Shown: in pieces, positions 62,535 through 64,000 of the stretch | Layout of the letters: the number at the start of each line of letters is the position of its first letter | How positions within the stretch are numbered: the stretch's first letter is position 1 | Assembly: GCA_034620365.1 (NCBI GenBank) | Contig: JAQGEQ010000158.1 | Span: 62,001 to 126,000 of the forward strand | DNA from: Pegea sp. RAD2-039 | Taxonomy: Eukaryota; Chordata; Thaliacea; Salpida; Salpidae | Direction of reading: 5' to 3' | DNA length: 64,000 bases | The notes under the pieces: model-generated | The model's input: only the letters and a program-made list of their open reading frames with translations | Database searches by the model: none | Told to the model about the DNA's origin: nothing | Position numbers and translations under genes: made by a program

Positions 62535-63362
62535 AAAGTTTCGTTGTAAAGTAATTTAACTCCAAATTTTAAAACTTTGCAATCCTTTACGAAAGTCTGA
62601 GGTTTATTTTACTTTTTATTTCTTATAAACATTGTTGCAATCTGAAGTGTATGGGATCAAGTTCAAATGAAACTAATTTTATAATTTTATTGATAAATAT
62701 TTTGTTGCAAATTATTTTTCAAATAGAAAATTTGATTTTAAAATTGATAAGAAAATTTTTTAGAAGTTTACTATTATACAAACCAAATTAGTTTAATTTT
62801 CTTATGAAGTTTTATTTAATTTAGATTTAAAGTTATTTTTACTTTAATGATTAAGATTAAAGATGATCAATCTTACTGACGATAGAAAAATAAATCAAAG
62901 CCATATGACTTTTTGTTCTTAATAATGAGAGTACTATAAGACTCAAAAATCATTTTCCTTTGATCTTCAAAATAATTTAAAAATTATACAAATCATATAA
63001 TGTTATCTATCCATAGACTATTACTATCAGATTTAAATTTATTTCTATTTCAATGATTAAGATTAAAATTAACCGTCGTTTTGACAAATTTAAATTATGT
63101 CAAAAGCCATGTGACTTTTTGTTTTTAAAATAGTAAATTGAGAGTACTGTAAGACTTAGAATTTTTTTCGTTTGAACTTCAAAATAATTTTCAAAAAGGT
63201 TTAACAACATTTTAATCTATCTTCTAATAGTTAAATCCTCATTTTTTTGTCAAAATAAATATTTCTTGAAAATTGTTTTTTTATTAAAGGATAACAAATA
63301 TTATGAGCCAGGTTACTTTAAGATTAATAATTCCTGCTATATGTTGGTTAAAATTTATTAGT
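62535..63362 (-). repeat. 0.65-kb composite family, copy 5, with extension
   Basis: Colinear with 43075-43900. Links the right end of 6.3-kb copy 2 to flank shared with the 40.5-43.4 kb block. Confidence 0.7.
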
Positions 63363-64000
63363 AAGTTATGTATTTCACATCTTTTCATTATTAATTATAA
63401 TCATTTGATAAATTTATTTATGGATTTGTAGAAACGTTTATACAATTTGCAACAAAAAACATTGTGGTCTTTATTAAATAAAAATGAACTGCTTTCTTGA
63501 TTTTCATTTCTCTAACAAAACAAATTGACAAAACAAATCTAATAAAAATAAAAGATATACAAAACAAAATTTAATTTGAATATTTTATTAGTATTAAGAG
63601 TTTATTTAATATCAGAAAATTAGAATGAATTTTACAATTTTTGTGTTTCATAATCAAGACGAATTATAAATTTTAATTTTCATATTTATAAGGTTAAATA
63701 TACGATTAAATTTGTATTACTAATAAATAAGGAAAATTTTTCAAAACCAAAATAAAAAAATTGATTATTTTTAAAGTATATTTCCGAAATTAAAGAACTA
63801 CAAAACAAAGGATACACAATTTGTTTAAATTATTCATTTTGTCTGTTTTCTATATATAATAAAACGTTTTTGAATACGTGAATATAAAAAAGCATCTTTC
63901 AAATTATTGATTATGACTTGAAGAAATGTTTCCAAAGTTATAAATATCTGCGGATATACATAAGCTGTAAAATCCTGTATATTGCGATTTGATCAAATTA
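63363..64000. other. Gene-free window end
   Basis: Only a decayed dyad-like remnant (AAAAAAGCATCTTTCAAA at 63886-63903) is seen. Confidence 0.4.

Larger units (their letters stand above)
56429..62715 (+). repeat. 6.3-kb dispersed repeat, copy 2
   Basis: Direct copy of 3001-9340, starting at TTTTTACTTAAGTTTGATTA. Contains modules P and Q and CTCF-like motifs at 57588, 60004 and 62053. The right flank (62715-63362) continues in common with 43360-43900 instead of with copy 1. Confidence 0.85.

Noticed and set aside
1-64000. tRNA genes, CRISPR arrays, bacterial operons or origins
   Set aside because: No cloverleaf with GGTTCGA-type T arm, no regularly spaced short repeats, and no ribosome-binding-site/ORF organisation were found on reading both strands.

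Overview
This is a strongly A+T-rich (about 80 % by eye), intron- and repeat-dominated nuclear sequence from an animal. The one clear protein gene encodes tandem C2H2 zinc fingers joined by TGEKP linkers, AT-rich splice-site-like signals surround it, and non-coding DNA fills the rest. Nothing looks bacterial, organellar or viral. The clade is uncertain. If the spliced-leader-like modules described below are real, a trans-splicing lineage such as flatworms is favoured, because their 5' hairpin (CCGT..ACGG) resembles platyhelminth spliced leaders. That is inference.

Layout: 1-44.8 kb and 54-63.4 kb are a mosaic of diverged repeats in both orientations. A 6.3 kb block (3001-9340) recurs as a direct copy 53 kb away (56429-62715). 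Most of it recurs inverted at 28640-33400, and part recurs direct at 40490-43365. A foldback with ~0.87 kb arms (33414-34290 / 35100-35965) and several 0.5-0.8 kb families are interleaved with it. Around 44.8-54 kb the repeats thin out; this island holds the zinc-finger gene (48390-49172) and two doubtful exon-like open frames (47916-48038 + and 51467-51673 -).

Main observation: twelve modules (eleven complete, one diverged at its 3' end), plus several broken ones, sit inside otherwise diverged repeats on both strands. A complete module is 96 nt without a single indel. It reads as (1) a 15-nt 5' hairpin, (2) a segment always ending 49 nt from the start at TTTGTG|GTATCG or a close variant, (3) an A-rich/T5 Sm-like site (AAATTTTTCG), (4) a stem-loop and (5) GTTATTG. 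In twelve of thirteen measurable cases a dyad AGATGCA-N4-TGCATCT followed by TTCCAAA lies 67-71 bp upstream, with unrelated sequence in between. This is the anatomy and promoter spacing of a spliced-leader or small nuclear RNA gene. It was deduced by reading alone and is not proven to be transcribed.

Other recurring signals are 17 or more copies of a CCGCTAGATGGCGC-like motif matching the animal CTCF core, a box reading CTTGATCCCACAAACTCTAG (about 35 copies, either strand), and an 18-bp palindrome GTTGAAA-N4-TTTCAAC. Box and palindrome occur in a fixed order inside non-coding repeat elements. No transposase, reverse transcriptase, tRNA, complete rRNA or CRISPR array was seen.
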